64,000 nt of DNA from Eudorina sp. 2006-703-Eu-15 (taxonomy: Eukaryota > Chlorophyta > Chlorophyceae > Chlamydomonadales > Volvocaceae), in the NCBI GenBank assembly GCA_003117195.1, contig BDSI01000023.1, positions 434,001 to 498,000 on the forward strand, read 5' to 3'. This document shows positions 20,007 to 31,032 of this stretch, in pieces; the stretch's first letter is position 1; every line of letters begins with the position of its first letter. The translations under genes and the position numbers were made by a program. Below the pieces are notes generated by a model. It was given only the letters and a program-made list of their open reading frames with translations, had not been told where the DNA came from and searched no databases.

Positions 20007-21691
20007 ATGTCGCAGCACCTGCAGGCCGGCCAGGGCGGCCAGGCGGAGGCGCTGGAGGAGGTGTACGGTCCAAGCATCTGGGAAAGCGCGGTGAGCCTTC
20101 GGTGCGGCCCAGTGCGGCCGCATTGGTTGCCCTCTCCAGAGCTCCCCACCGTACTTCCCACAGCGAGGCGAGGCGGCGGCCTTCGTGCTTGCCCGGCAGT
20201 CGGTCGGGCCCACCGTCAGAAGCGGAACGCACTCGCGACCCCCTCTGGCGGTTGACTGTCAAAGGCAACAAATACCATATGGCATCATGGCTTGGATTCA
20301 TACCATATGATCAGGGCGGCAGCTGTCGCGGACACCCGAGGCAGGCGTGTAGCTTTCAAAGGGAACCGGCGGGGGGCCACATGTCGTGGCCAGGTCCGTG
20401 GCGTTACCCTACGCGTTGGAGCCCGCCGGATTCCGTCGTCCAGCGCTTCCGGGACCGTCCTGTGCGCCCTCCTGGGAGAGAGCGCCATTCGTTCGCGCCC
20501 CTCGGGCCGCCCGCCGCCCGCCCTCCTCCCCTCCGCAGGCCAACGCCAAGATCCCCGGCACCGCCTGGGAGTACCAGATCCGCAAGCAGCTCAACGACGC
20601 GGCCTACAACCACCTCGAGTGAGATGAGAGAGGCGCCCGGGCGGCGCGGGGCGGTGAGGGGCGGGCCCGGGACGTGAGACACAAGCCGCGCACGAACCGT
20701 GTCACACCCAGCACGCGTTGGCAAGGGGGCGCGCATCTGGGCTCACAGCGTCCGGGGGCGCACGAATGGCGGTTACAGCGGGACTCTAGGGGCTAGGGAT
20801 AGGGGCCTCGGCTGTAAGTGGAGGAGGAGGTCAACCCCAGCAGCCTCCCGCCGTGCACGCGGCAGCAGGCATGTGTGTTTAATGAGAAGCCCATCCATAA
20901 CCGCCCAGGCCCGGATACTAACAGGCATGTGTGTAGGGGGTTGGTGCTGCCAAGGGCGGATAGGCACCCCCAGATCCGCGTGCATGGGGACACGGCCGGG
21001 CTTCGTGTAGTTGTCATGTCTTCAGTTCGCCGGTTGCGGTGTGCGCATGGCAGCGAGCCTACTGTCTGTTTCCCGGGGACCGATCCGGACCGGGGCCATG
21101 CGGCGACTCGTGTGTTGCGGTTCGGGGCTCACTTCATAACGCTCGCAGGTATGTGCCGTACTGTTCCACGATGCCGGTACCGCAGCGGTGCGACGACCCC
21201 AAGTTCATGTGGGTGAGTGACTCCAGGAGGGGAAGACAGGGGAGGGGCGCCGGGGCCGGTTCATGCCGGGGATCGGGCGCCCGGCTGGACGCATCTCAGG
21301 GCACTCGGCGTGCCTCCGTCCGCGGCACCACCACCCACGGCACCATCACCATCACCATCATCATCATTCATGCACGGCCGCCCGCAAAGTCCGACACCTC
21401 CTTCTGACCCTCACGACCTCAGAAACGACCCAACAGCGCCCCCGTACGCGGACGATAAGGCCCGTGAAGGGGGATCACCTACCTACCTGCCTACTGGCCA
21501 CCTGCTGGACACCGTAGGGGCAGGTCCCGCAGAGGGGCAGGTATCGCCCACCTCGTACCGCAAGCCGCAGAGCTGCCCCACACCGCCGGTCCCCCGCACG
21601 TCCAGCCTGCCCCGCATGGGTTCGAGTCTCCACGTACCATCGCGCCTCTGGCCGACCCCGTGCTCCGCAGAAACGCAAGGAGCGCCACTGA
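20007..21691 (+). CDS. Small 82-residue protein, four exons, unknown function
   Basis: Exons 20007-20090, 20539-20618, 21149-21212 and 21671-21691 join with matching phases (0, 2, 0). The protein begins MSQHLQAGQGG, contains EEVYGPSIWES, IPGTAWEYQIRKQLNDAAY and YVPYCSTMPVPQRCDDPKFM, and ends WKRKERH. It is soluble-looking, with two cysteines 12 residues apart and no membrane span or clear targeting peptide. Long introns relative to exons, all GT-AG with strong pyrimidine tracts. The consistent splicing and sober composition argue for a real gene. The size would suit a small accessory subunit of an organelle complex, but I do not recognise the family. TGTAA signals follow at 22254 and 22338. 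Confidence 0.7.
20872..20912 (+). repeat. Intron repeat GTGTGTTTAATGAGAAGCC, copy A
   Basis: Inside intron 2 of the small gene. Matches 61852-61892 in an SRCR-gene intron in the same orientation with respect to transcription (shared core GTGTGTTTAAWGAGAAGCC followed by ACCGCCC). Confidence 0.6.
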
Positions 21692-23075
21692 ACTGAACAT
21701 GGCGACGACGACGACGCCCGCGGGGCCACGACTACAGGCCTCGCGTCGGGCGCCCCCTGCGGATTCCTTTTCAGCTTTCGCTTTTCGTGCAAAGAACGAC
21801 GGCGAGGACGGGCAGCGAGGGGAATATCCTTGTCAGGGGGCACCAGGCACGGCGTGGCCATCGATCTCCTGTCGGCTGGTGCGCCGCTGGCGGCCCCGGT
21901 GCCGCGATGTGATGCGATGCGATGTGATGTCCTTTGGGAAGCAGACGGGGTGACGGTCGAGCAGCTCCATCCCTGCCTGCCTGCCTGCCTGATGCAGACG
22001 GGTCGTTGCATTCGTGCACAAGGGAGGGGAGGCAGACGGGGCGCAGGTGCCGGTGAGGTGTAGGCCGGTGAGGGGTGTCGTGGGCAGTCGTGGCCGTCGC
22101 GGCAGCAGCGCGTGAGGCCCCCGGGCTGCGGCTGAATGACCGCGACAGCTCCGCGGGGCACAGCGGTGCAGCAGGCGACGGTAAAACGATCGCCGGTTGC
22201 ACCCCCAGGGGCAGCGTCAAATCAAATGAGGTCGACGCCCCCACCCACCCCTGTGTAAAGATGCAAAGCAGCCCGGTGAGAGAACCCTTCCCAGCACCTG
22301 CCACGAATTCCGATGTGTGGATGCCCTAGAATCTTGCTGTAAGGGAAGGAGGTCGAGGGCAGGTTCCGCACATCCCCATCCCCATAAGCAGCCAACGCGA
22401 GGACCTGACCCCAATCCCAGCCGCGGCACCGCTACGGTGCACACCCCAGCTGCACGCACAAGCCCCGTAGCGCTGGTTCCGCAGAGGTGATACGACCTCA
22501 GCACGCAAGAGCTGCAGGGTTGGCCGGGACGGCCGCGACTGGAACCTCACCTGCAGCTCACCGCTGATCGGGACCCACGCACCGCTGAGGGGTGCAGCGG
22601 ACAGCGGGGCTCGGGGAGGTCATTGGTGGTTCAGCCGCCTGACACGGGACGCCAGGGTTGGGGTCGGGTGGCCCGGTCCACCGATGCACGGATATGCGAC
22701 GCCCGGGGCAGGCTGATACTGCTCTGCTGGTGACGGGTAAGGGCCGCTGCGCTGACGATGTTTCGATTTATCCAGCGGGTCACCCAGTGGCAGGTGCTCA
22801 GCCCGCAGGTGCTCAGCCACATTGTGGGGACTGGGTGGGCAATGGACACACTGCGTGAGTTGATGCTGGCGCAAGGATCCGGTGGAGAACGGAGAACGGA
22901 CTGCAGGCGACGGCGTCCAATCGGTCGACCATGACCACTGGCTGACCGTAACTGGCAGCGCCGAAGCGGAAAGAAACGGAAGATAGGAACTACCCCCTGA
23001 CCGCCAGTGCGGCCACGCAGACTGGGTGTGGTGGCTGGGGGCGTTCGAGCGGACGTATGGGACCGGGTCCTCGGG
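21692..23075. other. Convergent intergenic region
   Basis: Between the 3' ends of the small gene (plus) and the unknown ~530-residue protein (minus). No coding sequence supported. TGTAA at 22254-22258 and 22338-22342 are candidate poly(A) signals for the plus-strand gene. A GATGTGATGCGATGCGATG repeat lies near 21906. Confidence 0.5.
22254..22258 (+). terminator. TGTAA polyadenylation signal
   Basis: First TGTAA downstream of the stop codon of the small gene; about 560 bases of 3' UTR. A second lies at 22338-22342. Confidence 0.4.
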
Positions 23076-25858
23076 TCACCAAGGCACACTGCCCTCCGCC
23101 TCCGCGCGGCGACGCATCTGCTCCCTCAGCAGCTGCTGCCGGGCGATCCGGCTGCGCGTCATGTACGGCCGGACCAACGGCCGCTGCCGATGGGCCTCCC
23201 GCTCCTGAGGGTTGACCGGCAGCAGCGCGTCACGGCTGTCGTACAAGTCCGTACGGTCCAGCTCGCGCAGCAGCGCCGCCGGGATGTCGAAGCCGGCCCG
23301 GACGAGCAGGTACTGCGGCAGAGGCTGCGGTCAGGAGAGCGTTGTGGGGAGACAAGAGGTGGGCGGCCGATGCGGTGTCGGGCTTCCGGCACCCAGGGCC
23401 AACGGGTCGCGGAGGAGGGTGTGGAGGAAGGGCTCGGAGGTCTGGATCGTCCTGACTCAGGACCATCCTGCCGCCCTGGGCCCTGGTAGCGGTATCAAAG
23501 CGATTCCGTCTGCGGTCCCCTCCCTATCCCCTGCAAAACGAGTCCCAGGCCTCCCCTGTCAACGGCCTCCCCTCCCTCCCTCCCTCCCTCCCCGTCTCAC
23601 CAGCCCTCCCGACAGCGCCCGGAACGCCTCCGCGCTGCCGTTGGGGTCCCCCTCCAGCGGCGGCAGGAACACAAGTCCCGGCGGGCCCCGGGGTCGCAGG
23701 TGCGCCGGGACCGGCCACCCCGTCAGCGCCTCCACCGCCTCCATCACGCGGACGGACGACACCGCCGTCAGCTCCGTGAAGGGCTTGCCGGCGTTGCGGG
23801 CCGCGTTGGCCACCTGCGCGCCGGGTGGGGGCCACCGGTGGCTCACACCTCACACGCCGGGTCGCGTCACACGAGGAAGGGGGGGAGAGGGTACACCGGA
23901 GAAAACACGCCTGTCGCACGAACCCGGTCACACCAGCCGGACCCCCGTGCGGCCCTCCTTTTGGGCCTTCTGGCAATCTTTGGCATCTATACGCCTCGCC
24001 ACACATAAATGTCCCGCCTCTCGCCGCAGTCGCATGCCTCCCTGCCCCTACGCGCCCGTTCCTGGGTTTGTTTTGCTTTTCCAACCTCTGCACCCCCAGC
24101 CTGCACGGGGTCGCCATAAACCCTGCCCCTCGATCTCCCCCACCGCCCCATTCGCTGTATCCCCCAACCCCGCTGGCCGCCGCACGCAGCACGCTGCACC
24201 CCAGCTGGCCGGTCCCCCGCTGGCCGCCGCCCCCTCCGGAGCGCGCCCCGCCCCTCACCTCCGTCAGCGTCAGCGCCTTCCCCGTGCGCTTGGTCCGGGT
24301 GGCCCACACCGCAGCGCACGAGTCCACGTCCGGAACCACCACCACCAGCCCCACCGCGTCCGCCTCCGCCAGGGCCCGATACAGCCGCACGTCGTCGATA
24401 CCGTAGCAGTAGACGCGCAGCGGCAGTGGCAGTGACCCCACCCGGGACCCTGACCTCGGCCCCGGACCAGGTTCGCGGCCGGCGCCCGCAGGGCCACGTC
24501 GCCCAAAGCCGCGGGGCAGCGCCGCGGGACGACGAGCTGACCACGGGTGGGTGGGTGTGTGGGTGTAGGGAGGGAGGGAGGGGATTGGGCGGAAATGCAC
24601 GGCGGTTGGCGCACGCGGCAGGTCAGGTCAGGTCGGCTCAGATCCCGTCAGGGCTCGCCGGAGGATGCACAGCTGGGCAGCACCAGCGAGCCACCCCGTG
24701 GTCAAGTGCCCCGCACGCGGGTAGCCTTCACCGGCCCCGGGGGGGGAGCATGTGCGGCCTCAGCCTGGGGGGAGCCGGCACCCGACCCATACTACAGGTA
24801 ACAACCCACAGATCCCGTGCGGTGCAGAAGCTCATTACTCTCTGTAAAAGTCATATGTTCCGTACATGTCGTACATACCGCACATACGGCTACAGCACAC
24901 ACTTACGAGTCCGCAGCAGGCGATAGATGCGCGCCCGCTCCTCGGGCTCCAGCCCCAGCTTGTCCGCTGCGGTCAGCGCGGGCTTGCGCAGCCGGGTGAC
25001 CCGCTGGCTGTAGCTCAGTGGCCGGGGGGAGCCGGCTCTGCTGTCAACGCCAACGCCAGGGCCGCCTCCATCTGCCTCCCGGGGAAACCTGCTAGCAGGG
25101 CTGCGGCTGCGGCTGCTGCCCGGGCGGGGTCCTCGGCCACTGGTATTGGTGTTGGCGCCGGGGCTGCCGCGGGCAGGAGGGCCGTTGGAGGGACCGCCGC
25201 CGGCACCGACCCAGCCGGTGCCGAACCTGCGGCCACCCTGAGCCGGTCCGAGGTGGTCAACGGAGTCGCCTGCGGGGTCACGGCTGCGGACAGCCCGGGT
25301 GCTGTCGGGAGGGGCTGAGCGCCTCGGGGCATCCCCGCCCTTGGGTGGCGGATGGACTGGGGCCGGTGGGCGGGTGCTGCCCGCAGGCGGCCGTCCATCG
25401 CGGGTTAGCCGCGGGTCGCTACCTCCCTTCCCACCCCCGAGGTGGTGGCCGGGGTGGTGGGAGGCCCTCCAGGGATCCGGCTCGGAGCCGGAGCGGCGGC
25501 CGGTGGCTGAGAGGGCGACAGGGCTGGTCCACTGCTGGCGTTGGGAAGGGGTCACATCGGGGGGCGCAGGCGCCAGCAGACGTCCGCCCCTCGTGGACCC
25601 CGATCGTCCTCGGCGCTGGAGGGGTTGGCGGGGTTGACTCCAGGGTGGGGAGGGCCCCGCCGTCACAGCGGAAGTCCCTGGAGCCGACAGGCAAGTCGCT
25701 TGCAAGGGTTGCAGAGGCAGTCGACCGCCGAGTGCAGCGCTGCTGGTGTAGTGCTGGGTGGACGTCGGGACAGCGGCCTGCCGCCAACCGCGTGCGCTGC
25801 GGGCATCGTGCCGTAGCAAGCAGCTTGCCGGGCTGAACTTGAAAAGGTAGAGCATCAT
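23076..25858 (-). CDS. Unknown ~530-residue protein, possibly organelle-targeted
   Basis: Four exons, 25858-24907, 24449-24259, 23813-23601 and 23312-23076, join with matching phases (1, 0, 0). The first ~50 residues (MMLYLFKFSPASCLL, RSARGWRQAAVPTSTQ) look like an organelle transit peptide: Arg/Ser/Ala-rich and without acidic residues apart from one Asp. A Pro/Ser/Gly/Arg-rich disordered stretch runs to about residue 280. The conserved-looking part follows: RVTRLRKPALTAADKLGLEP, RVYCYGIDDVRLYRALAEAD, VVVVPDVDSCAAVWATR, TEVANAARNAGKPF, LVFLPPLEGD, then YLLVRAGFDIPAALLRELDR and a basic tail RIARQQLLREQMRRR. I do not recognise a family; the basic tail would fit a nucleic-acid-associated organelle protein, but that is inference. 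Its start faces the sulfotransferase-like gene across a 304-base gap. Confidence 0.7.
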
Positions 25859-26162
25859 GGTTGGTTCTCAGGTGCGGTATGATCGGCAGCTGCTCGCTCG
25901 TCTATCAAGGCAGCACTGCATTGTTATGATACGTGAAGGGGTCGCGCGCGAGCCTATTTTTCTCAACTATAAGCTCAAAAGGGCATCATAAAATTACCAG
26001 CGAATGTAGTTGTCTGAAAGTAAGATCCAACCATCTTTGACAACGAACTCGTCGTTCTCGTCGGCAAACAAAAGGAACGCGCTCTGATGTTCCTTCCATA
26101 GATATTAGAATGTGTGCAATACAGCAATATGGTATATATTATAATACGGTAGTATTCCGACC
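25859..26162. promoter_or_regulatory. Compact bidirectional promoter region
   Basis: Only 304 bases separate the ATGs of two divergent genes. The stretch is clearly AT-rich relative to the flanks, with TATATATTATAATA at 26133-26146. That box lies so close to the plus-strand ATG at 26163 that, used as a TATA box, it would place the transcription start at or beyond that ATG; the true start codon may be further in. Confidence 0.4.
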
Positions 26163-27791
26163 ATGCGTGCACGCTCGCTTCTCAACGTCCTTCTTTTGTA
26201 CATCGTCTATAATGCACTAGGCGTTGACCATTTACATGCGTCGTTTCTTGACGTTTCCGCAACCCACTTCGGCCGGGTGACAAAAGCAGGTCCTCTGCCG
26301 GTGGAACGGTGGTTGAGTTTTAACCATTCCGCGCTGCATGAGTGGCTCCAGCGCCGAGCAGTGCTCGTCTTTGAGGGCGCAAACCAATCGCAGACCGGCA
26401 ACTTCCCGATGTCTTGGCCGTGCGGCGTTTGGTTTTGCCGGGACGCGAGGGCTGTAATTCTGACGCACGCGTCTGAGCCCTGGCTCGTGGAAGCCCTGGG
26501 AGGCGCCTGCGCGCAGCAGAAGCTTTCAACGGAACAGAGACAAGCGCCTTGCTTTGAGCCCCTCTCGAAGCTGGTGGATAACCCCAGCGCTGAAAAGCTC
26601 GAGGTGCGCGGGCTCAGCAGCGCCACCGGCGGTGGCGCTGCTGAGCACCACCGCCGATGCATTCGGCTTTACGTGCCGGCATGCACCCGTACTGAATACC
26701 ACCGAAGTAAGTGGGACCCAAATCGCATTCCGTTGCTCACGCAGAAATTCTGGTCGAAAATGACCGTTCTCGCCGCCGCGCCCAACCCGTACCGGCGGGC
26801 TGCCCGAGCGTACCGCCGAGTGGTGGCGGGCAGGGACCCGCCGCAGCACGCCTGCGTCGCCCTGCCCTTCCATGACTTCGCCAGGGATCCCCCCGCGCTC
26901 GCCGTGCAAGGCGGACTATTTCGCTGCGGGCGGCCCATGGAAGCTGCCAAGGAGCTCGTACGGGAGCAGCATACCACGGGCAACGACGGTAGGGCCACGG
27001 AAGCTACCACGGAGGGTCAGGGAACCTTCAGGGGGGGTGGCTGTGCACGACGCTGGGATGGACGTGGCGAAACGTTGCGTCGTGTTCGATGGCTGGCGGT
27101 TGTTGCGCGTGTGGACGCCAGGAATGCCACGGCTCCCACTGCCTGAGCAGTGAGCACATTGCACGGCTTCATCACTACCACGTACCACCGTTCGGTACTG
27201 CCGGACTGCCCGCAAACCTTACAGGAATCCCGGATGCGGTGAGGGAGCTGACGGAGATCGAGCCCATATCTGCGTGCCTGACCACACGTACAGGCGGTTG
27301 GGCCGTGGACTTCCTGATCCGGTGCGCTGCTGTGATGGTGTGGGAGACAACGCTGTGCGGTGATGCCGCGCATGCAAGTGCGCTGTGTCGCCTTGAGTGC
27401 GAGGTGGTGAAGCCCTCAGCGCCCAGTCGTTGATGCTTCGTCTCGTCTAGAGCTTAAACCGGCGTGAAGGCTGCAAATTTGGTGACCCTATTGGTGAAAG
27501 CAAATGTGATGTTTGTCGTGCTGCAGGGCGGAATCGGAGCACCTGCTGGACGACCTGCGCGCTGCGGTTGAGCTGGTCAATGAGCGGCGAGGGAATGGCA
27601 CAAATTCTTCTGCCTTGACCACCAAAGATGGTGCCATTCCGCAAAAGCTGAAGTCAGCCGCGGATATTCCGGCGGTGATAAAACTGTACGACGACTGTGG
27701 AGCGGCATGTTACGAGGACGTCTCCAGGTTTTATTCGGCAGACTTAGCAGTGTTAGGTTATTTGACCCATTTGACCGCGCAGGGTATATGA
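26163..27791 (+). CDS. Probable sulfotransferase-like secreted or Golgi protein
   Basis: The first open frame from 26163 begins MRARSLLNVLLLYIVYNALG, a signal peptide or membrane anchor. It contains FWSKMTVLAAAPNPYRRAARAY, which resembles the RNPYxRxxSAY segment of carbohydrate sulfotransferases (Sulfotransfer_2). An exon opening after an AG near 27524 reads AESEHLLDDLRAAVELVN and ends FYSADLAVLGY-LTHL, like the family ending in YxxDxxxxGY. A middle exon in another frame (SEHIARLHHYHVPPFG, near 27150-27270) probably connects the two; exact exon borders are not resolved. If right, the enzyme would transfer sulfate from PAPS to glycans of the cell wall or extracellular matrix in the Golgi. The PAPS 5'-phosphosulfate loop was not seen. 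A perfect 17-base-arm hairpin lies within the first open frame. Confidence 0.45.
26613..26647. repeat. Perfect 35-base hairpin (17-base arms)
   Basis: Left arm 26613-26629 (GCTCAGCAGCGCCACCG) and right arm 26631-26647 are exact reverse complements around one G. Lies in the sulfotransferase-like gene, in an exon or a short intron. Confidence 0.95.
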
Positions 27792-28270
27792 GGATGTGTC
27801 CATGCCAGCGGACTTCTACGATCACCCAACTTCTTGCGAGTCGTTGCACAAACGGCGTATGAAGGTCTCCGTGACTCTATCCTTCAAACCTCTGTTGGGT
27901 GATTTCAGTGCCTGAAAGTCTCACGGAAACCAGTCGCCAGGGTGGTGCACAACGGTGGTGCACAACTAACGATCAATACTCTAACATGGATAGTAGCAGG
28001 TTCTCAAGGCATTACCACTTAATTGCACCATCTATTCTATCAATTCGGTTTATCATCTGTTGTCGCTAAGAGCAGAGCATGGTGCATTATGTTATGCCAA
28101 CCACCAACGGTTGCTCCAAGCATTAGCCCATCACCGCATCTGCCATGCATCACGCATTATGATAAACGTTTGATGTGCATCAATTTTGGAGTTGAAATAT
28201 TAACTATTCTCTTGCCGCGGGAGTCAGAACACAACTTGTGAATATACACGCACATTTGTTTGAACCTGTC
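27792..28270. other. Intergenic region between tandem plus-strand genes
   Basis: Holds the 3' end of the sulfotransferase-like gene and the promoter of the UFD1-UBX gene. Moderately AT-rich. No coding sequence or RNA gene seen. Confidence 0.5.
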
Positions 28271-31032
28271 ATGTTTTCACACGAATTGAATGCGCGAGCA
28301 CAACGGCTCATTGCCGAACAGAAGGCAAGGACTGAACGAGAACGGCAACGTCAGGAAAAGGAGCGCCTGCTTGCTGAACGTCAGCGACAACGAGAGCAGG
28401 AGCGGGAGGAAGAAGCAAGAAGGAAACGTTTAGAGCAGCTTGTTGCTGAAGAGCGGGTAACTCGGGCGCTCATGTATTGGCAGTAGCTTCGGGAAGGTTG
28501 CGTCCGTGCCCGACCAGTTTCTCAGGAGCATCATACAAGGGCGAATGCGCATGAAGTTATACATTTTTGCTGCTACTTGCACGGCGGAGACTAGATATCG
28601 CAACCTCACCTCTCTCAATCTCGCCTCGCGCCCTGCCCCTACCATCGTTTCTTCAGGCAAGGGAGGCGGAATTTGAGGAGCGTGAACGCAATAAGGGCGT
28701 CTTCGTGCGTGTGGAGCTGCAGGCCCTGCCTGCAGACGAGAGCGTCGCTGTGGCCAAGGGCGTGAAGCGCAGCAAAGACAAGGTAAGCGAGCGCCACAGG
28801 CGGCACGGATGCCTTCCGCATGGCCTACATCACCCATCCCGACCAGCAAGGCGCTCTGCGCTCAGTCCTAGCGGAGTTGCAGCGCAGTAGCGACCCGTGG
28901 GACGGTCTCCGCCGACGGTCCCCAATGAACGTTACAGCGGATCCCAAAAGGGATCAACGCTGCACACCAGGGCAGGCCCCAGCAGGACCCATCGAAAAGG
29001 CGGCAAGGTACCCCCACACCTCAACGCCGCGAACCAAAATACCGAGGGCCAGATCCTCACCCAGATAGCCACCTATGCAAGCAGATGCGCACAGTGTTAG
29101 GCTAACAGCCACAGTGTCCTCCAGACCCTCCGAGCGGGTCTTATGGGTCCATAGCGCGAGGACGTCACCGAGCGGATAAACACCACATGTGGGGCGGTTG
29201 TCGCCCCTGAAGCGGTTGGGTGGCACCTTCGCGCCCACGACGGCCGTCCGCCCTTGCAGCGGCGAATTAAATTGACAATGCCCGACCCCACACTGGCCCC
29301 GTGCAGCTCATCCTGCCGCCCTCTGTCGGCGCTTCGCTTCTGGCTCAGGATGCCAGCAAGAACGGGGCCATGCTGTTCCAAGTCTCCCTCCCGGAGGCGG
29401 CCTCCGGGCTACTAGCCGCACCAGCGCCACCCTCCGCCTCATCTTCATCCCAGCACACACTGCAGCCGTCTCCGGCAGCCGCAGCCGCCTCTGGATCCGG
29501 TCGCACCCACGCGGGGGTGCTGGAGTTCACGGCGCCCGAGGGCACCGTGCTGCTGCCGCGCAAGGTCGTGCAAAGCTTGTACGGCAGGCTCGACGCCCAG
29601 CCGCATGGCACGGTTATCGTTTCGTACAAGGTGCTGGACAAGGGCTCGTACGTGCGGCTGCAGCCCATGCGCCACGGCTTCCACGAGGCCCTGGGGGAGG
29701 GGCTCCGGGAAGCGCTGGAGGCGGAGCTGCTGACGCACAGCACGCTGACTGAGGGCGACTGGGTGACGGTGGCGCATGAGGGACGAGACTGGCCGCTGCG
29801 GGTGAGGAGATGGGTGGCTAGGTGGGTGGGTGGGTGGGTGGGTCGCCCCGCGAGGCAGGCCGGATGACCCGCCGCGTCAGCCCCTCCCCGCGGAATTGGC
29901 GAGACCGCCGGGACGGAGATGTGGGTTGAGGCGCAGTTGGAACGGTTGGGAGTTTGAAGAAACTCGGGTTGGCGCGAATCGGCCGGCCCTTGAGCGATGA
30001 CGGGGCGCTGTCTGTGGCCCCGTGGACGTCAGGTGACCGACATCCCTCCGGCCATCGAGTTATACATAGTAACCGTTACAAGGTGGACCCGAGTCCCGAC
30101 CGGGCGTTCCAACGGGCCCAGATCGCTCCTAGGCGCCTCATCTTTTTCAACCCCTTACCAAGGACTGCGCACCCATCCTGCATCACCCGCGGGGGGTCAT
30201 GCAGCCATACCGGCCAACACACCAGGTTACGGACGCGCCAGGATGGTATAGGGCCACTGAGGGGCGCACTGCTGGATGTCCTGTCCCTGAGTGTTAGGAT
30301 GCACCGCCACCCTACGCACACCCCTGCTCCTATCCCACGCCCCTCCTCACACCCCTGCGCCTGCCACTCACCTGCCTACTCCTACCTCAGGTTCAGGAGC
30401 TGCATCCCCGTGATGCGGTGAGTGTGCTGGATGTGGACATTGCGGCGGACGTGGTGCCCTCCCTGGAGGCGGAGGAGTACCTGCGCCGCTGGGAGGAGGA
30501 CCAGCGCCGCCAGCAGGAGCGGCTGGCGCAGCTGGCGGCGGAGAGGGCGGCGTGGGAGGAAGCCGAGCGGGCAGCGCGAGAGGCGAGAGAAGCCGCGGAG
30601 GCGGCCGAGCGAACGGCACGGGAGGAGGCGGAAGCGGCGGCGGCGGCGGCCATGGCCGCCGCGAGGGAGGCGGAGCGCGAGCGGCTGACCGCAGCACTGC
30701 CGCCGGAACCGGTGGCGTCCTCGTCCTCGCCAGTGGTCACGTGCGCCTTCACGCTCCCCGACGGGGTACGGCTCACTCGGCGCTTCGCGGCCGGCTCCCC
30801 CGTGCAAGCGCTGTTTGACTTCGTGGACAGCCGGGGCGCGGGGGGCTGGGAGCGGGGGAGTTACCAGCTGGTCACGCGGCTGCCGCGGCGAGTGGTGGAT
30901 TTGGAGGCGGCCCGGGCGGGGCGGACGCTGCAGGATGTGGGCCTGGCAGCGGGGATGGAGGCGTTTCTGTTGGAAGCGATGGCGCCGCCGCCTGCGACGG
31001 GGACTGCGGCGGAATGCATGGCCACTGCGTGA
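28271..31032 (+). CDS. UFD1-like and UBX domain protein (probable CDC48/p97 cofactor)
   Basis: Four exons, 28271-28456, 28657-28782, 29307-29801 and 30391-31032, all join in phase 0: 482 residues. Order: Glu/Arg/Gln-rich coiled coil (1-70); UFD1-like double-psi-barrel region (~75-285) with VELQALP, KLILPPSV, THAGVLEFTAPEGTVLLP, VIVSYKVLDKGSYVRLQP and RVQELHPRDAVSVLDVD; a second Glu/Ala/Arg-rich coiled coil (~300-375); and a C-terminal UBX domain (~390-470) with VTCAFTLPDGVRLTRRF and YQLVTRLPRRVVDL. The middle resembles the UFD1-type region of plant PRLI-interacting factor K proteins. UBX and UFD1 domains both dock on CDC48/p97, so a role in extracting ubiquitinated proteins in cytosol or nucleus is likely. 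No zinc fingers seen, unlike the plant relative. The ATG at 28271 follows an in-frame non-ATG stretch and begins MFSHELNARAQRL. Confidence 0.9.
28924..28958 (+). repeat. Intron repeat AATGAACGTTACAGC, copy A
   Basis: In intron 2 of the UFD1-UBX gene. About 35 bases match 57954-57990 in an SRCR-gene intron, same orientation to transcription: AATGAACGTTACAGC, then CCCAAAA and GGGATCAA. Confidence 0.7.

Noticed and set aside
21560..21640. GGGTTCGAGTCTCC as a tRNA B box
   Set aside because: The flanks do not fold into acceptor, D and anticodon stems.
22631..23089. 152-codon minus frame overlapping the end of the unknown organelle-type protein
   Set aside because: The spliced frame ends at 23076 in another phase; this frame has no connection by a usable acceptor and no motif.
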